64,000 nt of DNA. Origin: Lojkania enalia (taxonomy: Eukaryota > Ascomycota > Dothideomycetes > Pleosporales). The DNA lies in NCBI GenBank assembly GCA_010094045.1, contig ML986579.1, positions 313,015-377,014 of the forward strand. Direction: 5' to 3'. Below the pieces are notes generated by a model. That model was not told where the DNA came from. It did not search any database and worked only from the letters and a program-made list of their open reading frames with translations. The position numbers and the translations under genes are program-made. Shown piece by piece: positions 46,687 through 58,018 of this stretch (its first letter is position 1; every line of letters begins with the position of its first letter).

Positions 46687-49600
46687 CTTTCTCGTAATTT
46701 TTTTTTTCTTGCCCAACTAGAGGCGGATTCAAGGTAATGCTCAACAAGATTAACGGCAGGAATTTAGAAGGATTGGATCCAATAAAAAGGGAATCCAGAA
46801 AACAGGAGGTAACGTGACCACCGCCTGCGCACCTTAGGGTGCCATGGATGCTGCCTGGCGGGCTGCAATCGAGTTCGTGCGAATGACCGACCGGAAAGGA
46901 AGGATGAATGAATGGCGTCGCGACGCGCGGGCAGACGAACAGACAGATGGCGGGGAAGGGGGAAGGGAGGCGGGAAAATTATTGCAGCAACGGCGGAACA
47001 GAAGAGAGACGTTGGATTGATGAAGGCTCGCGGTGGGCGATCCGCCTCGCGCAGGGATGTTCTGTCACCGCGGAGGCTGCTGGGCAGTGCCAGTCCTTCT
47101 CCAGTCGAGAGATCTGTGTCGAAACGGGCACACGCGAGCCACAGGTGGGGAACAGGGTGGACGACGAGATGGTAGGCGAGCAGAGGATGCTGTTTTGCTG
47201 TGAATGAGGGTGAGCCGCAGCAGGTAGGGAGATGCTCGAGGCACCGGTCAAGGCTGACTCCTCTAGAGGCTCTCCAGAGCTGGGACGGGGTAGAGGGCGG
47301 AGTGCCAAGGCGGACGCTTGCTGCTTGGATGCACAGAATCAGAAGAACCTCGAGCTGTCCAGCAGGGCGTCCGAATGCGCTGGAAGGAGATGCAGCGGGA
47401 TCGAAGTCAAGCGCGATGACGAGATGGACGGGAGCTTAACTGCAACTCGAGGCAGATTTGCAGAGATGCGACACGGCCTCGGCAGGCTTGACACGACGGC
47501 ACAGCCTCAGCCGTCTAGTGAAGTAGCGAGTCTCTGAGCGGCTTAGGGGTGGGCAGTGGCTATGTCTCTGCGATACCGACCTCTATAGCGACGGGTCCCG
47601 ATTTCTTTTTAATTTGCATGCCCAGTGTCGGCTACCAACACGTCCTTCCCATCATGCTATCATCATGTCCACACGCGCTCGCTGCTCGCGGTTGCGGGAC
47701 TCAGGAGACGCATCGCGCTGCTCTCCTGCCCATGCAACCACGCAACCCGGCGCTTAGAGAGAGCAAGCGGACGCCAAGAGTGCTATATAAAGGGCAGGCC
47801 AAGCCTTGAGCGCCGGTTTGGCCCATGGGACTTGGAGCTGCTGTCCGCTTTTCAGCAGACACATAGCTCAGCCAAAAAGGGTGTTGGTCGCCGGCGCAAG
47901 ATATTGCTGACGCTCCTAGATTCTCTTCCCAAATGCCCCAGATCAAGTATACTCCCTTGTACGCTTCTACGGGCGCTTGGCGTGTTCGAAAGGGAGGAAG
48001 AGAAGGCCTGATTTTGAAGCCCGCAGTCCTGCCTTGTCGCTATGCTCTATCCGCCACCGGCTTCCCCCGTTTCACCATCCGCCCAGCGCCATCAAAAGCC
48101 GGAGCCGAATCGCCCCACTAACGCGCCGGGAGAGGCCAGTCGGCAGCCCGGTTCGATCACGGGAGCTTACTGTACTTTATGTATATATGTATGCCCATGG
48201 ACAGTTTGTCCTCTGCAAGATGAGGAAAGAACTGCCCCTCGCGTAGACAACAAGCAGCTTGTCTACAAATCGCCCGCGGACCGATATGTAGAACCCTCCT
48301 CTCGAAAATGCCATCCCTGGGTCTGCCTTGGCGGCGAATTGCCACGTTAATGCGAATCGAAATCCTCCAATCGCTACTCGGTTTTTGGGGGCATGGAAAT
48401 GTGCTGACTGTGATGTGTGGCTCAACCTTGTCAGAAATGCCCGCCGGACAGTGACTCTCACATTCAACGGGCATGATATAGCGCGAGTGACGAGAAACTG
48501 CGGGCTCGAGTGTCCGAGTCGGACATGGAGTCTAGGACTAGCTGAGATGCGAGCTCCGCAATCCCGAAGTTGGCATATTGCACCGGGTTGTATCTCACAT
48601 CTAGATCTCGAAGTGAGCGGTTGAAGAGCCAAAAAGGGATCTAGCGGCGGCTTCGACCGCAGAGAGCAGGAGGCTCGTGTCTTTCCCCCCGACCATTAGC
48701 CACATATGCCAGACGGATGCTGTTGAGCCCCCAAACCCGGACTACCCAAGAAAACTAGTTCTGTGGCTCTTGTCTCTGCATAGAAGTTGTAGCGTCACCA
48801 GCATGATGACTGAAACTTAACAAGATTCAATGGATCAGTTTGACGGGAATGTGGTAACATGATGCAGGTACCCGTTTACCAACTGTCGGCTTGTTTCCAC
48901 CTGGGTCGTGGTATGGTGAAACAGCTGGGGCGGACGTGTGGAGGGCGGCAGTGCTTGACGCACACTTATCAAGAACAAGTGCTTATCATACAAGACGACT
49001 GCGGAGCATTTATCGCCGCCGCTACTCCTTCATCCGGAGCGCTCGGGGACTTGGACGAGCTGGCTTCATGGCCTTCACCTTGGATCGTGTTGACCTGAAT
49101 CCGTGTGGCGCAGTCGTAGGGAATGCTTTAAACTTAAGCTTGAACAGACTCCGGAGAAGTTCAGAATAAATTGAAGAGGTGGATCAATAACACCTGGAGG
49201 CACCAGAGCGGAAGGGCTTCCTGGTCGCCGGGTAGCCGCCCGCGAGGAGGCCGGCTAGAGGTCCTTGGAACAGAGGAGAGCGGTGACCCATGATGTACGC
49301 GTGCTTTCTCGGGCATGGAAACAAGCAGGATGCAATTGGAACTGGTGAGAGACGCGTAGCTGAATGAGCGAGCCTGGGTCGAAGAGACGCAAAACTCTGG
49401 ATTTCTACCATCCATTTTGTAGATCGTTTGTTCGGCCACCCTTGCTTGCTGCAGCTCGGCCATTATTAAGAGTTCAACACATGCACCTGCACCCCCATTC
49501 GGCGAGTTCTCCAAGTCGGAAAGTTGCCCAAAGGGGAGGTGCGGAGGATTCTGGATGCAGACAGGACGTGGCTCCTAGCAGCCGACCTAGCCGCACCCTA

Positions 49601-50197
49601 TTGTCGAGCGGGCGCTCTAAGGAAGAAACAAGAGTGATCTGATATACATATGTGAACGGGCGTGAGGCTCTTCGTCCTGACGCCTAAGCTTTTCCGGGCG
49701 TGGTCGCGGGTACACACAAGTTAGCCGCGAGGTGAACAGAAGGGGCAACTCCAGCTTTTCGGTTGAAGGGAGACTAGGCAGGGCGCGCCCAAACCAGCAA
49801 CCAACGAGCTTACACCGGAGATGCAGCAGCCAGCGGGGACTCTGATGGCTGGGGACGCTGTCCCAGACAATCTGCCCTCCGCTCGTCCTCGTACTCCTGC
49901 AACTCCTCCCAGCGCGCTTCTTGACAGGACTTTCTCGCTGTTCGCAACCTCCGCTGGCTGTTGTAGGTGGTTCTGCGTCACTCGCCGCATTTGCATGTGA
50001 CGGCATCACAACCAGCACCACCGCTCGCACAGGCACCGCTTGCCATTGACCAGCATCAGCTCCACTTCTCCGCTCGCGATCCCCCTCTTAGATCTCCCAA
50101 CGGCCGCTCACACACTCGATTTCTCCTCCTCCCCTCCTCCCTTCCCCTCCTCCCTCTGCTCACCCACCGCCCACTGCCCCCCGCAAGGCCGTCGACA
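46687..50197. other. 3.5-kb gene-free interval
   Basis: Lies between two divergent genes (minus-strand gene B and the plus-strand 402-residue gene). Many overlapping short open frames on both strands, none with a motif or splice support. It probably carries the long leaders and promoters of both genes. Confidence 0.5.
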
Positions 50198-51406
50198 ATG
50201 ACGGTACCATATATCCCGCCACCCAATGCGCGAGATTTGCTCCCGCCGCTTCTGGCCTGCCTGTCGACCGCGACCGCTTCGAAACAGCCTCCGCCACCCC
50301 TGTTACCCCTCGTTTCGCCCATTCTCCGCCAGCGCCTGCAGCTGCTTGCATCTGACGAGTGGCTCCCTCTGCTCTGCTGGGACAGCCAGGCCGCCTCCAA
50401 ACTCCCCCAGATTGTGAACAAGATCCAAATAGAGCCCCACCCCGCGTCGGGCGAAATTGAGGTGGAAGACCCCGACGAAGTACTATACCGCCGGTCAGAC
50501 TCGGAGACGTTGCATTCTAGGCTAGTTCTCGGCGAATATGGAATCGTCCCTACATATCTTTGGTGCACAGGCGGAGATAGCGGTGATCGCTGGAAGCTGT
50601 CAGAGCTCCGGGGCATAGAAGATGCGGACGATGGTACGGAATGGTTCTCGAGTATCGCCCAGGCGAACGAAGCTGGATTCCGACGGAAACTAGTCGCGAA
50701 TAGTGTGGCGTCACGTCAGGCGACAGCGATGAAAGCACTAGAGCCCGAACCTCCCAAGGAAGATGAAGATGATGACGATGCTTACTGGGCTGCCTACGAC
50801 CGAACGCCCGGAAGGACTCCCCAGAAACGGTCTCCTGCCCCAATGACGAATTCTCGCGTACAGCTTCCTACACAGTCAGAGCTCGAATACTTTGCAAGAT
50901 ATGCTACAGAGGTGCAGCCCGCACTAGATGCTCATGATCCAGACGAAGAGGGTCTGGCACTAGGCGAGTCGACCTTGAACGGCAACGCGCTCAGCTTTCA
51001 GCGCGATCTTCAGACCAAACCCTTCGAGACATTCAATCTAGGCCCCAACAGCTACGATTCTTCGTTCCCGCCCGCATTCGAGTACACGACAACCGGCCTA
51101 AAAGGTATTCGGCGCGACTCCCTCGGCGATACGAAGACAGAGCATATCGAGTCCATCGACGATGACCGCTACGCCGCTCTCAACCACCCGCGACCCTCAT
51201 CGTCGGCATCGTCCAATTCTGTCGAAATGCTAGAGCGTGAGGCTGAGAGCCATAGTCAAGCTGAGTTAGCCATCAAACAGCACATTAGCACCGATCTCAA
51301 GAGTCTATTCCGACTCGCTAGAACCGCCGGCATCGAGAGGGAAGAATTCGAAAGGATTGTAAAGAGGGAGCTCGAGGTTTTACCACTGCTAGAGCAGGAT
51401 CACTAG
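50198..51406 (+). CDS. Conserved-looking fungal protein of unknown function
   Basis: 402 residues, one exon. The ATG at 50198 (context GACAATG, MTVPYIPPPN) is taken; the frame is open upstream but only through Pro/Leu-rich translation of a C-rich leader. The N-terminal 90 residues look folded (DLLPPLLACL, LLASDEWLPLLCW). The middle has an acidic stretch (PKEDEDDDDAYWAAYDRTPG) followed by a Ser/Pro linker. The last 60 residues are a predicted helical tail (AIKQHISTDLKSLFRLARTA and EFERIVKRELEVL). No membrane segment, signal peptide or catalytic motif was recognised. I cannot assign a family or function. Confidence 0.75.
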   Translation: MTVPYIPPPNARDLLPPLLACLSTATASKQPPPPLLPLVSPILRQRLQLLASDEWLPLLCWDSQAASKLPQIVNKIQIEPHPASGEIEVEDPDEVLYRRSDSETLHSRLVLGEYGIVPTYLWCTGGDSGDRWKLSELRGIEDADDGTEWFSSIAQANEAGFRRKLVANSVASRQATAMKALEPEPPKEDEDDDDAYWAAYDRTPGRTPQKRSPAPMTNSRVQLPTQSELEYFARYATEVQPALDAHDPDEEGLALGESTLNGNALSFQRDLQTKPFETFNLGPNSYDSSFPPAFEYTTTGLKGIRRDSLGDTKTEHIESIDDDRYAALNHPRPSSSASSNSVEMLEREAESHSQAELAIKQHISTDLKSLFRLARTAGIEREEFERIVKRELEVLPLLEQDH

Positions 51407-53726
51407 GCCAAGGACCATTTAATTAATTTGATGCTGTAGGGTAGGGTATAGGTACGAGGTCGAGTTTGAATCGCATTCTGGCAATTCGTTAGCATCTTAG
51501 GCATTTGTTTGGCTTAGCTCGGCATTTTTAAGCATTGGATGGCGTATTCTTATTCGTAGGGACGTCTCTTGAAACCCTGATACCTGGCGAAATTTGGCTC
51601 TTCCTGGTCTTGTTGTGGGTGGGGAGCATGATGTTGTTTGGATAGCTGGGTCAAGAGATGTTTATAGATGAACGATTATTGATATTCATATTCGATATGC
51701 TATTATATACTGTTGTAGAGTTGTGAGTGTGAGTGTCACTATATGAAATGGTAAGGGAACTTCGATGTATTAGGGAAAAAAAATTTGTGATTCTTTTGGA
51801 CTTGAGAAAGTGGTATTGTAGGATGTCCTGACGCGGCGACCATGGATAAATAACAGAGTAGCTAGGCCGCGACGGGGAACTCAACACGGTGTAGATGTGC
51901 TAAAAGACATCTGTACTTAACAACAATTTCCGACTCACAGAAGCCTAGTCCCAAACCAATCCAGCCTCCAATCCCTTGCTCACCAGCAATAATGAATACC
52001 TAACCCTTACAGGTACAGACGGAGAAGATGATCATCGTCGCCAAAAGCGAGAATAGCCCACTTTTGAACATGCAAGTGCTTAGTCCACAGGCGCTATTCC
52101 TTGTATTCTCTCTCAAAGCGAGCAATACGTACGGTATGTTTTGCGATGGATAACGGGAAGTGTATGCGGACGAGCAACTCCTGGATACAAAGTCAAGATG
52201 AAGACAATGATGTTGATATATTCGTCAATAGAAATATCGGTGCGAAGAGGTGCTGATGCTATCCAAGTTGCTGGCGTACTATGATTCAGCACCGAGGACG
52301 AGGTGCAGGGGAGTGGATGGTGGCAATCGAGGAAGTAGTTACACGTGCTGGAGATGGTATGGCGGAATGGGATATTGGTCTAATGCATTCGTGATTGGTT
52401 TTAACATGCCGGGGGATAGGCATTTGGGAATGAAGAGGAGTCTTTTTATCTTTCGATGTGCCTGGATTGTGTGATAGATTAGGAGATGTCTAGAGGGGCT
52501 GTCTCATAGTTCTGAGTCGTGAGTATTTGTATGAGTTTTTGCCTTCACATACACGATGGATTTTTTTTCATATAGTCTAATAGCTGATGGCTCGAATCAA
52601 AATCCAAGCTGGCATGATTCTCTAAACAGTTGAAACAGTTCATTCGTAACTCAAAATCATTAGGAGGCTCTGAAATCAATTGATAGACAGGTTCGGGGTC
52701 CGGGACTCACTTTACTGAAACGAGCTCCGTTGCATCGAGACTTCCCTGAAGAGATCAATCCCTGTTGCGTTATATGCAACGTACAGGGTGCTTCTAGCGA
52801 ATATAATAACCGATGGTCCAGATAAATGTGTTCTGTGCAGCTGGAAGACGGAATGCGTGTCTCGGACTTAGATAAACTTAATGTTGCAACTAACATAAAC
52901 CGGGTGATAGAGGGTTTCTTCGCTAATTTATTCAGCTCTATAAGGTATAATGGATGCCTATTTAGCATTATCCAGGGTCTTTTACTCTGATGAGAAGGTC
53001 CGGCACCGTAGCAATATCCCCGTTTTACTATAGCAGTCTAGCTGTTGTGGAAAAATCCGGCAGGAGGTATTTACGCAAAGTGAAGCATATAGATGATTAA
53101 AGATTTTTCATACCTTTGTGTGGCGTGAGATGGTGTTTCTCAGACAAGGGGCTTTGTGCGTGGGTTGTTGATTGATCTCAGCGGTAATGATAACAGAAGA
53201 ATTGGGATTTGGAGTACATGGGGCGGAGATAAATGTATGTAGGATTGCAGTCTGCATTCTGTTGTCTACCAGTAACCGCTTTTTAAAGCTGGAGATGTTT
53301 AACCAGAAGGCAATTGTTCTCTACCCCAAGTTTTCATCAAACTAATATGAGAGGGCGTTGTTCGTGTATCGTCGCCCAAAATCCCTAGTTAACGCCCCCA
53401 AGGGAAATAAAGTGTTTATTATGGCAGAAGCAGGTCTAGAATGGATTAAATAGAGGACGTCTCTATAGTCATAATACGATGACCTACGAGACGGATATCG
53501 ATTCCGAGAATGGAACGGGCGTGCGGGATAGGCGTTGTGGCAGCCATTGTAGCCGGATACATTTCATTTACCTACCTTGTGCACCATGTAGACAGATGCT
53601 TTGCGAAAGCCCCTATCCTTGAGTGATCCATAATTTGCACCATTTACCCCAAACGCCGTGCTTATAAATGAATTCGTCGCCTTGTACGGCATTGGCACGC
53701 CGAATACCCCCAAGACGTTGTAGCTT
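51407..53726. other. 2.3-kb gene-free interval
   Basis: Between convergent genes (the 402-residue gene and spc2). AT-rich, with short open frames on both strands (for example 52660-52968 minus, 102 codons) that lack motifs. Nothing else supported. Confidence 0.5.
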
Positions 53727-54509
53727 CTAAGCTTTTCTTCTCCTACCGCTGCCACCCGCTTTTGCGCCGGCCTTGAGCTGCTCCAAGACATCAATGGCAT
53801 TGGTGCCAGATACGTTAAAGACCTTTTCCGTCTCACTTCCCCGGCCGATCTCTTCAACGACATTGTTCGGGTCCGCAGCACCTATAATTGACACCTCAGA
53901 CGCAAGCCATTGCTGGAAGGGCTTCGCGACGAAAAAGCCGTCAGAGGTAAACCATTGAGTGAAGGGAGCACGGATATGAATAGTCTGAGAGGCATTGGAC
54001 TTGTAAGGCGCCGGCTGGAAGGTGACGTCGACTTCGTAGATAGGGATGTGCTTCTTAGTAGAGGTTGCGACGCGGAGCTGCGCAGAACATGAGCCATACA
54101 TCTATAGACTGGAGGCGTGCGGGGATGTGTGCCTACCTTGCCCGTCTTGCCTTCTCCCTCGTACACGGTTCCTGCTTCTATAAACCAGAGCCAATACGTG
54201 AATGCCGAGTTCAGAATAAAATAGGCGATGACTGCCGGAGCAGTGTACGGCTTCGTGACGTCCCACCCGAACTTCCAGTCGAGGTAGAAGAGCGCGCCAG
54301 CCACGGCCACGGCAGCGTAGCCAATGGCCAGCCTGATGTCCGTCTGGGTATGGATCTGCCTGAACTTGAGAGAGTGGAGGTAGTTCGGTAGCGCATCGTC
54401 GGTGGTGTTCTTGAGATCTGCGGCGCTGTCAGCTGGGCCCGCGGGTTCGGCTTGGCCGCTCATACTCACCAGCGAGCGAATGGACGGCGATCTTGGTCGT
54501 TGCCGCCAT
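53727..54509 (-). CDS. spc2: Signal peptidase complex subunit 2
   Basis: Exons 54509-54470, 54417-54137 and 54077-53727 (223 residues; introns 52 and 59 nt). The start MAATTKIAVHSLA is fixed by splicing onto DLKNTTDD. Two membrane helices at about 43-59 and 73-93 form a hairpin with both ends in the cytosol, followed by a cytosolic domain that starts with KLRVATSTKKHIPIYEV and carries a VTF...P motif, ending in a basic tail GRRRKA. This is the Spc25/Spc2 pattern. The subunit helps the signal peptidase complex contact the Sec61 translocon; it is not catalytic. It is divergent from emc3 across 301 bp. Confidence 0.92.
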
Positions 54510-54810
54510 GGTAGATGAAGAGGTAGCTGTAGAGAAGGCCGATTTGGATGGGTGTGCGTCGAGCGGAATGGAGGAACCTTGGTGTTCGGCGGTGGGTGGA
54601 TTCCAACCATCAAAGACACAAGGTGTCCTCCGCGCTATGCCCGGTACCTCGTAAACGAGCCGGACCCCTGTCGCTGGAGTTCCGTCACCACCGCCAAGAC
54701 TGAGCCTCTACAATAATGCTCGCCTCTCTAACAACACCGGCGCCATTAACAGCCCTCGTCCCTCCACTCCCTTCCCGCATCCTCCTCCCCGCACCTCTGC
54801 ATCTGCCAGC
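54510..54810. promoter_or_regulatory. Bidirectional promoter between spc2 and emc3
   Basis: 301 bp separate the two divergent ATGs. No TATA box or UPR element (CAGCGTG or CCAAT-N9-CCACG) was seen. The plus-strand side of emc3 is CT-rich, as in many fungal promoters. Confidence 0.6.
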
Positions 54811-55889
54811 ATGGCCCAGCCGGTCGTGCAGACCATTCACCGGGACCCCGCCCTTTTGTAAGTCGCCGCGGCCCATCCACGCCAAATGCGTGCTGATAGT
54901 TCCGCAGCTGGTGGATTCTGCTTCCCATTACAGTCGTCATGGTGAGCTGTCTCAAGGTCGCCGACAATGTTCGACACTGACCGAGGAGTTTCCAGATCCT
55001 GACCGGCATCCTCCGCCACTACGCCATGATACTCCTCCAGACAGCCCCGAAGAAACAGATGCTCCCGCAAATACGGCAGCAGCGCTCGCTCGTGCGCGGC
55101 ATCAACCTGCGCACAAATGCCAATATATTGTCGCCGTCCTCTTTCCAGGCCAGAAAGGTCTTTATGGTGTCGGCGTATCAAGACGGGAAATTTTTGGCAG
55201 ACCCTGAAGCGAGAGGCAAACCCAGGCCAAATCCCATGTCTGACCCAGCTGCCATGGAAGGCATGATGGGTATGATGAAGGGGAACATGGCTATGATGAT
55301 TCCTCAAACTCTAATTATGGGCTGGATCAATGCCTTCTTTTCAGGGTTCGTTATAAGTACGTGCAAATAAGTCCCCCGCACGTGATCCTGGAGCTCCACA
55401 AACTCTATACATGAGGAACGAATGCCGGTTCCCCGGGGACGCATGCTAAGCTCGCGTCGTGTACATGTATGCTAACATTGGTGATCAACAGTGAAGCTTC
55501 CCTTTCCGTTGACGCCACAATTCAAGTCCATGCTGCAATCCGGCGTGGGAACGCGCGATCTAGACGTGCGGTGGGTTTCCAGCTTGTCTTGGTATTTTCT
55601 TACCCTTTTTGGCCTTCAACCTGTCTATACTTTCATTCTCGGAAGCAACAATTGTAAGTCAGCTCTTGGCATAGCCAGCTATTAATCTACGCGGGCTGAC
55701 AATGCCTATCCAGCTGCGAGCCAGGTCACGCAACAAATGAGCCAGATGAACCCAGGGGCAGGCCTCATGGGACCCGAGCAGGATCCTGACAAGCTGTTCC
55801 TGAACGAAGCGGAGAATTTGGAGGTTCTGGAGCACCGATGGATTTTGGACGGGGTGGAAGATCGTTTGCTTGCCAGACTATCTGCGTAA
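54811..55889 (+). CDS. emc3: ER membrane protein complex subunit 3
   Basis: Five exons (54811-54857, 54907-54940, 54996-55356, 55492-55653, 55714-55889) give 259 residues, the usual length. Emc3 is the Oxi/Get1/YidC-like core of the ER membrane complex, which inserts tail-anchored and multi-pass proteins. The N-terminal DPALFWWILLPI helix, a cytosolic basic and coiled region, the Met-rich GMMGMMKGNMAMMIPQT segment before helix 2, and helix 3 (SWYFLTLFGLQPVYTFILG) are all present, as is the conserved FPLTPQFKSMLQSG loop. The acidic C-terminal tail ends RLLARLSA. Divergent partner: spc2. Confidence 0.94.
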
Positions 55890-58018
55890 AGTGAGTAAGC
55901 GAGCTGCGCGCATGGCCTTGAGAGTGTCCCTGGGCAGTTTTGGAGTTGGCAGGCGCTGTTTCGATCCCAGGAGGCGGCCAGGTAGTTATCATCCCGCGCG
56001 CTGCTTGTGCCTGCGCCTGATCCGACCTTCTGGACAAAGATAGCTAAATGCTTGTGACCGATCTTGCAGTTGTTCCAGTGCTATGGTAGTGGCATGATGT
56101 TAGGCGCTGAGTGACCGGGCATCGGCATCGATTTGGTGGTGATGGCGTCGCCAAGCAGGTGAGGGTGTCCGCCACCGAGCACGGCGACTCGTGAGACGGC
56201 ATCGATATCGACAACAGAGCCGCCCGGATTAGAATTGGCGCTTTTCCACGGGCAAGCACATGGGCCGGCACGGGAGAGTATATCTGGAGTCGGGCCCGGA
56301 TGCGCTGATGCGCTGATGCACTGATGCACTGATGCAGGAGAGGTCTCCACAATGGTTCTTGTGGTGATGCCGCCGCGAGAGGGCTGGCCCTGCTTCATTA
56401 CTTCCCCGCCGCAGCGTCTCGACCGAGTCCAATCACCCGCCCCCAAGCACCGCCCGCGCCCAGTGCGCTCTCGTGTTGCGCCTCAGCGCCCACAATGAAT
56501 TGACGGAATGGTGGCAGACGTCGATCGCTTGGGGATTGTCTCGCGAGGCGGGCGGAACCTAGCTCCCGCAGTCGAGGCGGGTGGACTGACAGCGACGACA
56601 ACGCGGAGAAAGCCTGCGAAGGCGCACTTCGCTTCCACTCCCGCAAAACAACCACCTCTTCTATCCACCACGAGTCTCTCGGTCGGGAGACAACCTCCCG
56701 CTCCACTGCCCTACATAGCAACGTGCGGCCGCCCTTTTGGCAACTCACGGCGCGAAAAAAAGGCAAACGGAATCTGGCTCCGCCTTGTCCTCGTTGCCTA
56801 AAATGAGCAGACCGAAATCCGCCCCATTCTCCTCTTCACCTCACTGGACGCCCGCCCTCCTTCATCCGCGACGACCCCCTCTCCTCCTGCATCTAGCTCG
56901 GTTGAGCATCGCAATGTGTGCTCAATCGGGTGTCTTTGGCTGACCTCCAACATTTGTTTTCCGCCGCGGTCATCCATGTCCCTCTCCCGTCCTCAGAACA
57001 GATCCGGGGGCCCTGGGACGCTGCAGGTGCCGGAACACAGAAACAAATATACAGATGCAACCTGCTCGGTCCTCATGCGCGGCCTCACGGTTGCCGTTCG
57101 ATGCGGTAGGTGCTATGTGCAATGTCTCTCGCTTCTCCATGCCGTGTCCAGTTCATCGCGCATCTCGATTTCGGTGCCGGCTCGAGACCGCAGCATCCCG
57201 GCACTGGGTGCTGAGCTACACGCTCAGCTTCGGATGCTGCTTGATCCCGATGGGGAGAGCTAGCTCGAAGGACAATAATGTGCCGCCGGGATCAGCTCAA
57301 CCACGAGGGGTGCTCTGGTCTGCCACAATAATGGCAGTGATCTGCTGCCCAAGGGCATTGTTTTCTTTTGCTAGAGCTTCTTTCATCACCCTACCCCGTA
57401 CCGCCATGCAGCCCAGAACTAGACGCCCACGTAATGTGAGTGGTGGCTGGGCCAGCTCATTCCAAGCAGAGACCGACCGGTGAATGCACCAGCTGCAGGG
57501 GTCGAGCTACCGCGTTGGCTCGTGCAGTTGGCAACACTGACTGTCGACCTTGATGCGGCTCTGCTACCAATTCCATCATAAATGAGTGTAGGACTATCCG
57601 GTTCACATCATGGTATACCATCCCAAGATACTAGGCGGTGCAAGTCTGCAACCTGTTTCGCCGTGTTTGCCTTCGAAAAGTCGTACCTAAGCCTTCGCTT
57701 CGCTCCATATTGTTCTCTCCACTCCATCACGCTTGCTATTAGTCAATTACTCGCTGGAAGCATTGTCATTGCGACCGTCATCTATATTCTCCTCCTATTC
57801 TTCCGTTTTCTACACCTCTTACGCATCTAGTTTTGTTCGTATGTACTTGCCGCCAATACATCCTTCATTCCCGCGCTCATGCCCTTAGAGCTCCCCTTAA
57901 TCACTGTACCTCCCGAGATATTATCGGTCACTATTCCCGTCTTGCTAAATCAATCGTCTCCGAAATCTTGGCCCTCAAGGTATACGAACACTTGGTTACG
58001 TTTCGATAGGACCTTGTC
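55890..58018. other. 2.1-kb gene-free interval
   Basis: Between emc3 and zinc-finger gene C, same strand. Contains an 8-bp tandem repeat (56299-56336) and overlapping short frames without motifs. Likely 3' flank, promoter and long leader of gene C. A small frame with a hydrophobic end (57582-57830) has no other support. Confidence 0.5.
56299..56336. repeat. 8-bp tandem repeat (GATGCRCT, about 4.75 units)
   Basis: GATGCGCT twice, GATGCACT twice and a partial fifth unit: a short minisatellite in intergenic DNA. Confidence 0.9.

Noticed and set aside
42796..46716. Longer start at 46716 for zinc-finger gene B
   Set aside because: The upstream start codon is TTG after a poly-A tract; the ATG at 46686 is preferred.
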